Origin: Stenotrophomonas_A sp035629025
GTDB lineage: Bacteria > Pseudomonadota > Gammaproteobacteria > Xanthomonadales > Xanthomonadaceae
DNA: 64,000 nt
Assembly: GCA_035629025.1 (NCBI GenBank)
Contig: DASPIU010000047.1
Location: 34,812-98,811 of the forward strand
Direction of reading: 5' to 3'
Made by a program: the position numbers and the translations under genes. This document shows positions 34,514 through 41,965 of the stretch, piece after piece; within the stretch, counting starts at the first letter, position 1; each line of letters begins with the position of its first letter. Under the pieces are notes generated by a model that saw nothing but the letters and a program-made list of their open reading frames with translations, had not been told where the DNA came from and did not search any database.

Positions 34514-35866
34514 TCAGAACTTGAACTGAGCCGAAGCAGCCAGGATGTCGCCGGTGACTTCGTAGCTGCCGGTGATCACGCTGTTGGTCTGCGAGGTCGA
34601 ACGGATGTTCGGGTCGCTGGTGAACAGGTGGGTGTAACCGAAGCTGTACTCGGCGTTCTGCGACGGCGTCCAGGTCAGGCCCAGCGACAGCCACTTGCGG
34701 GTGGTATCCGGCACGCGGACATCGCGGTGGGCATCGGTGGTCGGGGTCTGGTCATAGGCCAGGCCGCCGCGCAGGGTCAGCGTGTCGCTCATGCGGTACT
34801 CGGTACCGATCGAGGCGAACGTGGTGTCGCGGTAGTGGAACGGCAGCACGCTGTTGGGCTGATTGGAACCGTAGTCGACCGTGACCTGATCGAACTTGCT
34901 CCACGCCGTGCGGCTCACGTCAGCCATCAGCGACCACTGGTCGTTGAAGCTGTGCGTGAAGCTGGCGGTGGCGCTGGCCGGCAGGGTGATCGTCGCGCGG
35001 CCGCTGGTGTCGATGTACTGACCCGGTGCAGCCACGGCGAGCACGGCAGCGGCCGGACCCGGCACGGTGAAGTCGGCGGTGCCGTTGGTGATCTTGTGCT
35101 CGACTTCGGAGCGGTAGCTGAAGCCCAGGTGCGTGTTCTCGTCGATCGAGAACAGGCCGCCCAGGGTGAAGCCCACGGCGGTGTTGTCACCCTTGATGCG
35201 CAGCGAACCGTCGGCGTTGCCCGGGGCGAAGCCCGGCACGCGCTGCGCGTACAGCGCGGTGCCGAAGTCCACGGCGTTGCTCAGGTCCACGTCCAGGCGC
35301 TCGCCGAACACCGACGCGCCAAAGGACACGTACGGATTGACGTCGTAGGAGAAGGCCAGGTTCAGGTCGATCGCCTGCAGCTCGGTCTTCAGGCCGTTGT
35401 AGCGGCCGACCCAGTTGCGGTCGTATTCGGTCTTGAAGCCGAACGGCACGGTCACCGAGGCACCGAAGTGCATGTTGTCGTTCTCGCCGAACGGCAGGTG
35501 GTAGTACATCGCCGGAACCGGGGCGATCATGCCGGCGTCGCCGCCGTTGCCGCCGGCGACCGGGGTACCGGTGCCCGGGCCAGTCGGGCCCACGTAGCGC
35601 GCGCTGCCCTCGAACTCGGCCGAGAAGCTGATGGCGCTGACATCGGCCTGGAACATCTGGCCATCCAGCTGGCGCATGCCGGCCGGGTTGACCGCGATGA
35701 TCGAGGCGTCGCCCTTGGCGCTGCCCGAACCGGCAAATGCGCGGCCCAGGCCCTTGGCGCTGTTTTCCTTCAACTGGAATGCGGCGCCGTGCGCCTGGCC
35801 GAACGCCAGCGCGCCAGCGATGCCGACGGCCAGGACGGTGACGCGGCTGATAGTAGTAGTGGTCAT
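34514..35866 (-). CDS. FadL-family outer-membrane transporter
   Basis: A 450-residue beta-barrel of the FadL/TodX family, which carries long-chain fatty acids or aromatics across the outer membrane. Signal peptide MTTTTISRVTVLAVGIAG, cleavage after AHGA. The mature N-terminus AAFQLKENSAKGLGRAFAGS and IIAVNPAGMRQLDG are the conserved hatch motifs. The barrel ends in AASAQFKF. ATG 35866 follows a GGAGAGA ribosome site; a longer frame is rejected. A strong promoter with palindromic elements lies about 110-140 bases upstream. Confidence 0.92.
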   Translation of the reverse strand: MTTTTISRVTVLAVGIAGALAFGQAHGAAFQLKENSAKGLGRAFAGSGSAKGDASIIAVNPAGMRQLDGQMFQADVSAISFSAEFEGSARYVGPTGPGTGTPVAGGNGGDAGMIAPVPAMYYHLPFGENDNMHFGASVTVPFGFKTEYDRNWVGRYNGLKTELQAIDLNLAFSYDVNPYVSFGASVFGERLDVDLSNAVDFGTALYAQRVPGFAPGNADGSLRIKGDNTAVGFTLGGLFSIDENTHLGFSYRSEVEHKITNGTADFTVPGPAAAVLAVAAPGQYIDTSGRATITLPASATASFTHSFNDQWSLMADVSRTAWSKFDQVTVDYGSNQPNSVLPFHYRDTTFASIGTEYRMSDTLTLRGGLAYDQTPTTDAHRDVRVPDTTRKWLSLGLTWTPSQNAEYSFGYTHLFTSDPNIRSTSQTNSVITGSYEVTGDILAASAQFKF

Positions 35867-35980
35867 GCTGATATCTCTCCGGAAAGACGTTGTGTGTCTG
35901 TAAAGCGCCTGCATCCTGCTGCCCGCGAGGGCCGCTCTGGATGCGCCGGAGACCCCTCCCGGACATACGACGCCGTATGC

Positions 35981-36008
35981 AGTATACCCATCCGGGTTAA
36001 CCTAACAA
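35981..36008 (-). promoter_or_regulatory. Promoter and operator-like palindromes upstream of fadL
   Basis: On the minus strand TTGTTA (36008-36003), a 16-base spacer and TATACT (35986-35981) form a good sigma70 promoter. The spacer contains the palindrome GGTTAACC (35995-36002). Just downstream, near the start point, CATACG-ACGC-CGTATG (35964-35979) is a second inverted repeat. Both are positioned as repressor operators would be; the regulator is not identifiable. Confidence 0.6.
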
Positions 36009-36069
36009 TAACGAATCAGGCTGACCGCCCGATAACTCTTGAAGCTGGGTTCATCCCAGTGAAAAGGCT

Positions 36070-36786
36070 ATGTTGCGGGCAAACCAGGCGCCCATGTTCA
36101 TATCTATCCCCTCTCGCAAGAAGCCTTCCCCACGCTGGGCCATCCCGCTGCTGTTCGCGGTGATCTGGGGTGCGTTCCTCTGGTCCATCAGCCGGCCGGA
36201 CGAGGCCCGGGCCGGGCTGTGGCTGGACTGGGGCGCCCTGTCCAGCGGCATGCCGGCCGTCTCCGACTGGTGGGCGGCGCTGCGCGACGGCAGCGTGCTG
36301 CGGCTGTTCACCGCCCTGTTCCTGCATGCGGACTGGTCGCACCTGTTGGGCAACCTGGTGTTCCTGCTGATCTTCGGCTTGCCGGCCGAACGCATCCTCG
36401 GGCCCTGGCGCCTGCTGTTGCTGTTCCTGCTTGGTGGCGCGGCGTCGAATTTGGCGGCGATCTATACGCTGGGCAGCCCGGACCAGGTCATCATCGGTGC
36501 GTCGGGGGCGGTGTCGGCGCTGATCGGCAGCTACTTGGCGCTGTTTCCCGGAGCCAAGCTTGGCGTGGTGCTGCCGCTGGGCCTGTTCCTGGAGTTCATC
36601 CGTGTGCCGGCGCCATTGCTGATTGGCGTCTGGGCGCTGCTGCAGGTGGTGTTCGCGCATATCGGCCCGGCCTTCGGCATGGTGGCCTGGTCGGCACACA
36701 TTGCCGGCTTCCTGTTCGGGGTGGGCTACGGCCTGTATGTGCGCGCGGCCATTGCGCGGCGGTTGCGCAAGCGCCACGGCTTCTGA
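36070..36786 (+). CDS. Rhomboid-family intramembrane serine protease (second)
   Basis: A 238-residue, six- or seven-helix rhomboid. LFLHADWSHLLGNLVFLLIF carries the HLxxN element, VIIGASGAVSALIG the nucleophile Ser (GASG), and WSAHIAGFLFGVGYG the catalytic His. Ribosome site AAAAGG precedes ATG 36070; an ATG at 36094 is also possible. It lacks the long acidic tail of the rhomboid at 2.7 kb, so the two are distinct paralogues. Divergent from fadL. Confidence 0.88.
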   Translation: MLRANQAPMFISIPSRKKPSPRWAIPLLFAVIWGAFLWSISRPDEARAGLWLDWGALSSGMPAVSDWWAALRDGSVLRLFTALFLHADWSHLLGNLVFLLIFGLPAERILGPWRLLLLFLLGGAASNLAAIYTLGSPDQVIIGASGAVSALIGSYLALFPGAKLGVVLPLGLFLEFIRVPAPLLIGVWALLQVVFAHIGPAFGMVAWSAHIAGFLFGVGYGLYVRAAIARRLRKRHGF

Positions 36787-36817
36787 GCACGACGGTGAGT
36801 GGCGCGCGGCGCGGTCC

Positions 36818-36829
36818 TATAATTGCCGC
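36818..36829 (+). promoter_or_regulatory. -10 element for a possible leaderless transcript
   Basis: TATAAT at 36818-36823 lies six bases before the ATG at 36830. Normal spacing to the start point would put transcription at or next to the A of the ATG, so the mRNA would have no 5' leader. No good -35 and no ribosome site are seen. Confidence 0.5.
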
Positions 36830-37150
36830 ATGGCCAGACCGCTCTACAAAGTCACCTTCCTCAACCACGGCAAAGTCTATGAGCTGTATGCCCGGCACGT
36901 GGCGGGCAGCCACCTGTGGGGCTTCAACGAAATCGGCGAGCTGGTGTTCGACGTTCACGACGGCCTGGTGATCGACCCGACCGAGGAGCGCCTGCGCGAA
37001 GAGTTCGGCAACACGCGCAAGCTGCACCTGCCGATGCAGAGCATCGTGCGCATCGAGGAAGTGGAGAAGAAAGGACAGTCGGCGATCCGCGACGCCACCA
37101 CCGGCGAAACCGTAGTCACGCCCTTCCCGCTGCCGAGCAAGCCGCGCTGA
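36830..37150 (+). CDS. DUF1820 family protein
   Basis: A 106-residue protein matching the gammaproteobacterial DUF1820 group: LYKVTFLNHGKVYELYARHV at the start, LWGFNEIGELVFD in the middle and LHLPMQSIVRIEEVEKKG near residue 75. Small, beta-rich and cytoplasmic; no function is established. The start has no ribosome site but a TATAAT immediately upstream. It ends seven bases before the 2-hydroxyacid dehydrogenase gene, so the two are probably cotranscribed. Confidence 0.85.
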   Translation: MARPLYKVTFLNHGKVYELYARHVAGSHLWGFNEIGELVFDVHDGLVIDPTEERLREEFGNTRKLHLPMQSIVRIEEVEKKGQSAIRDATTGETVVTPFPLPSKPR

Positions 37151-37157
37151 GCGCCGC

Positions 37158-38144
37158 ATGCGCATCATCATCCCCGAGGACTACCAGCAGGCCGTGCGTG
37201 GGCTGGATTGCTTCGCGCGCCTGCATGGCCACGACGTGGTGGTGCTGGACCAGCCGTTGCATGGCGTGGACGCAATGGCCGCAGCCTTCGCCGGCGCCCA
37301 GGCGCTGGTGCTGATCCGCGAACGCACCCACATCGACGAAGCCTTGCTGGCGCGCCTGCCGGAGTTGCGGCTGATCTGTCAGACCGGGCGGCTGTCGGCC
37401 AATATCGACCTGGAGGCCTGCACCCGGCATGGGGTGGCCGTGGCCGAAGGCAGCGGTTCACCGGTGGCGCCGGCCGAACTGGCCTGGGCGCTGGTCATGG
37501 CGGCAAGCCGGCGCCTGCAAGCCTATGCCGATGCGCTGCGGGCCGGACACTGGCAGGCGCTGGGCGATCGTGGTCTGGGCCGCACACTGCAAGGCCGCAC
37601 GCTGGGCATCTGGAGCTACGGCAAGATCGGCCGGCTGGTCGCCGGCTATGGCCGCGCCTTTGGCATGCGCGTGCAGGTGTGGGGCAGCGCGGATTCGTGC
37701 GCGCAGGCGCAGGCTGATGGCTACGAGATTGCGGCCAGTCGTGCGGCCCTGTTTGCAAGCAGCGACGTGCTGTCGCTGCATCGCCGCCTCAGTGATGCCA
37801 GCCGCCACGAAGTCACCGCTGACGATCTCGCGCGCATGCGTCCCGACGCGTTGCTGGTCAATACCAGCCGCGCCGAACTGATCGCGCCAGGCGCGCTGCT
37901 GGCTGCACTGGATGCCGGTCGCCCGGGCATGGCGGCGGTGGATGTATTTGAAGACGAGCCGCTGCTCGATGCCAGCGCCGCCTGGCTGCGCCACCCGCGC
38001 GTGCTGGCCACGCCGCACCTGGGTTACGTGGAACGCGACAGCTACGAGCAGTACTTCAGCGTGGCGTTCGACAACCTGCTGGCCTTCGCCGCCGGCACGC
38101 CCTCGCGCATCGCCAACCCGCAGGTCTTGCGCGGCGCGGGCTGA
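37158..38144 (+). CDS. D-2-hydroxyacid dehydrogenase family protein
   Basis: A 328-residue NAD(P)-dependent dehydrogenase of the SerA/LdhA family. The Rossmann motif is GIWSYGKIGRLVAGYGRAFG near residue 150. Catalytic residues fit the family: Arg in LLVNTSRAEL near 235, Glu in DVFEDEPLLDA near 264, and His in ATPHLGYVERD near 285. The specific hydroxyacid cannot be read from sequence. The stop is one base from the convergent S41 protease stop. Confidence 0.88.
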   Translation: MRIIIPEDYQQAVRGLDCFARLHGHDVVVLDQPLHGVDAMAAAFAGAQALVLIRERTHIDEALLARLPELRLICQTGRLSANIDLEACTRHGVAVAEGSGSPVAPAELAWALVMAASRRLQAYADALRAGHWQALGDRGLGRTLQGRTLGIWSYGKIGRLVAGYGRAFGMRVQVWGSADSCAQAQADGYEIAASRAALFASSDVLSLHRRLSDASRHEVTADDLARMRPDALLVNTSRAELIAPGALLAALDAGRPGMAAVDVFEDEPLLDASAAWLRHPRVLATPHLGYVERDSYEQYFSVAFDNLLAFAAGTPSRIANPQVLRGAG

Positions 38145-38145
38145 G

Positions 38146-39702
38146 TTACTTCGCCGGCTGGTCCGCGGCCGGTTCCTTCGGCACGTCGGCCGGCAGCTTG
38201 GGCTTGGCTTCCGCCGGGGGCACCGGCGCTTCGGGCTGGGCGGCCGGCGCCGGTGTGGCGGGCGCGGTAGCGGGTGGCGTGGACTTCGCCGCGTCCGCCG
38301 CACCGCCAACAGGCTTGTCCGCGGCCTTGCCCGACGTCTTGGGTTTGGCCTTCGCCGCGGCTTTCGCCTGCGCCTTGGCCACCGCGCCGGGCTGCTTCAA
38401 TTCGGCCAGCGCCGAGGCAATGGGGCCGTCGCCCGGCAACACGTCGCCGGCGCTGTAGCCTTCGGCGCCTTCGTCGTCACCGCGCAGGTGGCCCGGCAGC
38501 GTGGCTTCGCTGTAATCAGTCAGGCTGGCCGGCAGGTCGGGATCGCGCTCGGGCTGCAGCACCACGTCGGGCACGATGCCGCTGGCCTGGATGGAACGGC
38601 CACTGGGCGTGAAGTAACGGGCGGTGGTCAGCTTGACCGAATCGCCGTTGTCCAGCGGCAGCACGGTCTGCACCGAGCCCTTGCCGAAGGTGCGGCTGCC
38701 CACCACTCGCGCGCGCTGGTTGTCGCGCAGGGCACCGGCCAGCACTTCCGAGGCGCTGGCCGAACCGGCATCCACCAGCACCACCACCGGCGCGCCATCG
38801 AGAATGTCGCCCGGCGTGGCGTCGAACTTGGCATCGCTGATCGAGATGCGGCCGCGCGTGCTGACGATGGCGCCCTTGTCGAGCAGATCGTCGGCCACCT
38901 GCACCGCGGCGGTCAACAGGCCGCCGGGGTTGCTGCGCAGGTCCAGGACCAGGCCGCGCAGCTTGCCGCCGGACTTGGCCTTGAGCGCTTCGACCTGCTT
39001 GTGGAAGTCGGTGCCAGTGTCGGCCTGGAAGGTGCTGATGCGGACGTAGCCGTAGCCGGGTTCGAGCAGGCGCGAACGCACACTGGCCACGCGGATCGTC
39101 TCGCGGGTGACGGTGAGGTCGAACGGCTTGTCGCGGCCTTCGCGGATCAGGGTCAGGGTGACCTGGGTACCGGGCTTGCCACGCAGCGGCTCCATGGCCT
39201 GGATGGTGGCGATCGGCTTGCCGTCGATGGCGATGATCGTGTCGCCAGCGCGGATGCCGGCGCGCGCGGCCGGCGTCTCGTCGATCGGCGCAATCACCTT
39301 CAGCGTGTTGTCCTTCTGCTGCAGCAGCTCCACGCCGATGCCGTCGTAGGCACCACTGGCCTGCTCGTCGAAGGCGGCGGCATCTTCCTTGTTGAAGTAG
39401 GTGCTGTGCGGGTCCAGGTCCAGCAGCAGGCCGCGGATGGCCGACTGCATCAGCTGCTTGTCATCGACCGGATCGACGTAGGCCTGCTTGACTGCGTTGT
39501 ACACCGCCACGTAGCGGCGAATCTCTGCCAGTGGCACCTTGGAGCTGGCCGACTCGTCGTCCTCGGTCGCGTTGGCCTCGGTATCGGCATTGGCCTGGGC
39601 ATCGCTGCTCGCGCCGGCGGGCGCGGGGGATGCGGCCTGTTGCGACCAGGCAGTGGCCGGCGCAAGCGCCAGAAGCAAAGCGGCGGACAGGACTACGCGC
39701 AT
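38146..39702 (-). CDS. S41-family C-terminal processing protease
   Basis: A 518-residue periplasmic CtpA/Prc-like serine protease. ATG 39702 follows GGAGAG and opens the signal peptide MRVVLSAALLLALAPATAWS. The PDZ domain is at about residues 115-200 (GAYDGIGVELLQQ, RAGIRAGDTIIAIDG). The catalytic core has VLDLRSNPGG, Ser in DAGSASASEVLAGAL near 320 and Lys in GSRTFGKGSVQTVLP near 345. The last 110 residues are an Ala/Pro/Lys-rich, probably unstructured tail. The EnvC-like gene lies upstream in the same orientation; a shared role in envelope or division is inference. Confidence 0.93.
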   Translation of the reverse strand: MRVVLSAALLLALAPATAWSQQAASPAPAGASSDAQANADTEANATEDDESASSKVPLAEIRRYVAVYNAVKQAYVDPVDDKQLMQSAIRGLLLDLDPHSTYFNKEDAAAFDEQASGAYDGIGVELLQQKDNTLKVIAPIDETPAARAGIRAGDTIIAIDGKPIATIQAMEPLRGKPGTQVTLTLIREGRDKPFDLTVTRETIRVASVRSRLLEPGYGYVRISTFQADTGTDFHKQVEALKAKSGGKLRGLVLDLRSNPGGLLTAAVQVADDLLDKGAIVSTRGRISISDAKFDATPGDILDGAPVVVLVDAGSASASEVLAGALRDNQRARVVGSRTFGKGSVQTVLPLDNGDSVKLTTARYFTPSGRSIQASGIVPDVVLQPERDPDLPASLTDYSEATLPGHLRGDDEGAEGYSAGDVLPGDGPIASALAELKQPGAVAKAQAKAAAKAKPKTSGKAADKPVGGAADAAKSTPPATAPATPAPAAQPEAPVPPAEAKPKLPADVPKEPAADQPAK

Positions 39703-39807
39703 GAGCTCTCCGAAACTGGACATGCCGCCAGCAGCGGCGGCTGTGCCCGATTATGCGCGAAGCGCCCGCAATTTCCCGTGCGCGCGGCCGACCCTCGCGC
39801 GCAGCGC

Positions 39808-41127
39808 TCAGCGCCGCTGCAGCCAGGAACCCGGATCGACCGGCTGGCCATTGCGGCGCAGCTCGAAATACAGCGCCGAGGTGCCCTGCCCGCCGGAATT
39901 GCCGACCTTGGCCACCGCCTCGCCGCGCCTGACCGTGGCACCGGCATCGCGCAGCAGTGTGTCGTTGTGCGCGTACAGGCTCATGTAGCCGTTGCCGTGA
40001 TCGATGATCAGGATCATCCCGTAGCCGGTCATCCAGTCGGAAAACACGACCGTGCCGTCGGCAACCGCGGTGACCGGAGTGCCATTGGGCGCGCCGATCA
40101 GCACGCCGCTGCTGGTGCGGCCATCAGGCAGGCGCCCGCCATAGCGTGCCAGCAGGTTGCCCGATACCGGCCAGCCCAGGCCACCGACCTTTGGTGCCGG
40201 CGCACTGGCGACGACCTTGGGCGGGGTCTTGCTGCCGCGGCTGCCGGATCTGGCTTCGGCCGCTGCTTCGGCCGCGGCGCGCCGCGCTGCCGCCGCGCGG
40301 CGTTCGGCCTCGGCGCGGGCCGCGGCGCGCAGGTTGGCCAGCAGCTGTTCCAGCGCCTTGGTGTCCTGACCGAGCGTCTTCTCGCGCTCGGCCCGGTCCT
40401 GGTAGCGGCCATCGAGCTCGGCCACGGTGGCCGCGCGCTTGCGCCGCTCCGCGTCCAGGCTGCGCGACTGCTGCTGCTGTTGCTGGCGCACCTGCTCCAG
40501 CGCCAGGCGGCGCTCTTCAATCTGCTGTTCCACCTGCTGCAGGCTGGCCAGGTCCTGGGTCAGTGCCTGGATCTGTCGCGCGCGCTCGCGTTGTACGTAG
40601 CGGTGATAGGCCAGCAGGCGGTTGGCGTCGGCCACGGTGTCCTGCGACAGCAGCAGCTTCAGCGGCGCATTGCCGCCGATGCGATAAGCCGCGCGCAGCA
40701 GCTCGGCCAGGGCCTGGCGCTGGCGCGCCAGCCGCGCCTGCAGCCCGTCGCGGCGCGCCTGCAACGCCGCCAGGGCCTGCTGCTGTTCGCGCAAGGCCGC
40801 TTCGGTCTGGCTGAGTGTGCGCGAGGTTCGTGCGACCTTCTCGTCAGCCTCACGCAGCTGGCGCGAGGCTTCGCCGCGCTGTCCTTCCAGCTTGCGCCGT
40901 TCCTGGCCGATGTTGCGCAGTTCCTGGCGCAGCTGCTGCAGCTTGCGTTCGGCTTCGCGCTGGTTCTGTGCCGCGGCCGGCAGCAGCATCGTGGCCACGG
41001 CCAGGCCCAACGCCAGGATCAGCCCGCGGGAGGGGCGCTGGTGCGCGGGGCGTTGCGGAGACGGCGGCACGTTGGCCAAGCAGGAAGGTCCAATGACTTC
41101 AGGCAGATGCGGATTGTAGCCAAGCAT
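39808..41127 (-). CDS. envC: EnvC-like peptidoglycan amidase activator (degenerate LytM)
   Basis: An exported coiled-coil plus LytM-domain protein. Signal anchor GLILALGLAVATMLLPAAAQ. A long coiled coil (about residues 55-285, rich in Gln/Arg/Glu) is followed by an M23-like domain (GAPNGTPVTAVADGTVVFSD, IIDHGNGYMSLYAHNDTLL). The zinc motifs HxxxD and HxH are replaced (GVLIGAP; LYFEL), as in E. coli EnvC, which activates AmiA/AmiB at the septum. Start uncertain: ATG 41127 is the only ATG, but TTG 41079 or GTG 41070 may be used because TACAAT at 41118-41113 looks like a -10. Confidence 0.88.
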   Translation of the reverse strand: MLGYNPHLPEVIGPSCLANVPPSPQRPAHQRPSRGLILALGLAVATMLLPAAAQNQREAERKLQQLRQELRNIGQERRKLEGQRGEASRQLREADEKVARTSRTLSQTEAALREQQQALAALQARRDGLQARLARQRQALAELLRAAYRIGGNAPLKLLLSQDTVADANRLLAYHRYVQRERARQIQALTQDLASLQQVEQQIEERRLALEQVRQQQQQQSRSLDAERRKRAATVAELDGRYQDRAEREKTLGQDTKALEQLLANLRAAARAEAERRAAAARRAAAEAAAEARSGSRGSKTPPKVVASAPAPKVGGLGWPVSGNLLARYGGRLPDGRTSSGVLIGAPNGTPVTAVADGTVVFSDWMTGYGMILIIDHGNGYMSLYAHNDTLLRDAGATVRRGEAVAKVGNSGGQGTSALYFELRRNGQPVDPGSWLQRR

Positions 41128-41170
41128 GGTCCCATCGCTACGACACGGGCGCTGCCCCTTGGAGGTTCCC

Positions 41171-41854
41171 ATGAAGCACACACGTATGTCGGCTCCGCGC
41201 TTCCTCGTTCTGGCCCTGGCGCTGGCGCTTGCCAGCGGCACTGCGGCCGCCGGGAACGAAGACGTCAGCAAGGTCAACGGCCGCATCACCGCCGAGGCCG
41301 GCCGCCAGTACGGCGACCTGGACACGGTCAACGGCGGCATCGAGATCAAGGACAACGCCATCACCGGTGATGCCGAGACCGTCAACGGCGGCGTCACGGT
41401 CGGCGCCGGCGCGCGTACCGGCGGGCTGTCCACGGTCAACGGACAGATCAGCGTCGGCGCCAAGGTCACCGTCAATGGCGGCATCGAAACGGTCAACGGC
41501 AGTGTGTTCGTCGATCGCGGCAGCCAGGTCAGCGGCGGCGTGGAGACGGTCAATGGCAGCATCGGCCTGGTCGGCGCCAGCCTCGGCAAGGGCATCGAGA
41601 CGGTCAACGGCGACATCACCGTGGGCGTGGGCTCGCATGTCATCGGCGGCATCGCGGTGCGCAAGCCGAACTTCAATCTCTCGTTCAAGCCGTCGCGCAA
41701 GCCGCGCGTGATCATCGGCCCGAAGGCGGTGGTGGAAGGCGCGCTGGATTTCGAGCGTGACGTCACCCTCTACGTGCACCGCAGTGCCAAGATCGGCACG
41801 GTGACCGGGGCGACCGCGCAGATCTTCGATACCGACGTCGCGCCCGAGCATTGA
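41171..41854 (+). CDS. Secreted VNG-repeat protein
   Basis: A 227-residue exported protein: signal peptide MKHTRMSAPRFLVLALALAL, then eight copies of a VNG motif, mostly (E/D/S)TVNG(G/S/Q/D)I, between residues 38 and 150, spaced about 10-19 residues apart. Regular Gly/Val/Thr strands of this type suggest a beta-solenoid or bactofilin-like fibre. The last 70 residues differ (SFKPSRKPRVIIGPKAVVEG, DVTLYVHRSAKIG). Divergent from envC. No named family is recalled with confidence; function unknown. Confidence 0.8.
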   Translation: MKHTRMSAPRFLVLALALALASGTAAAGNEDVSKVNGRITAEAGRQYGDLDTVNGGIEIKDNAITGDAETVNGGVTVGAGARTGGLSTVNGQISVGAKVTVNGGIETVNGSVFVDRGSQVSGGVETVNGSIGLVGASLGKGIETVNGDITVGVGSHVIGGIAVRKPNFNLSFKPSRKPRVIIGPKAVVEGALDFERDVTLYVHRSAKIGTVTGATAQIFDTDVAPEH

Positions 41855-41930
41855 CCGTCCGCGCAGCGGCCGCCTCACGGTGGCGGTCGCTGTGCCCGGC
41901 GCGGCCACCACCTACGGCCGGCATCCGCAC

Positions 41931-41957
41931 TAGAATCGGGCTTCTGCTCCAACCGAG
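41931..41957 (+). promoter_or_regulatory. -10 and ribosome site for the M28 peptidase gene
   Basis: TAGAAT at 41931-41936 and a GAGGA ribosome site at 41955-41959 precede the ATG at 41966, giving a short leader of about 25 bases. No convincing -35. Confidence 0.45.
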
Positions 41958-41965
41958 GATGCCCG

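Noticed and set aside
37912..41370. A very long open frame antisense to the S41 protease and EnvC-like genes.
   Set aside because: Both genes on the other strand have clear domains and signal peptides; the antisense translation is low-complexity Arg/Gly/Gln sequence.
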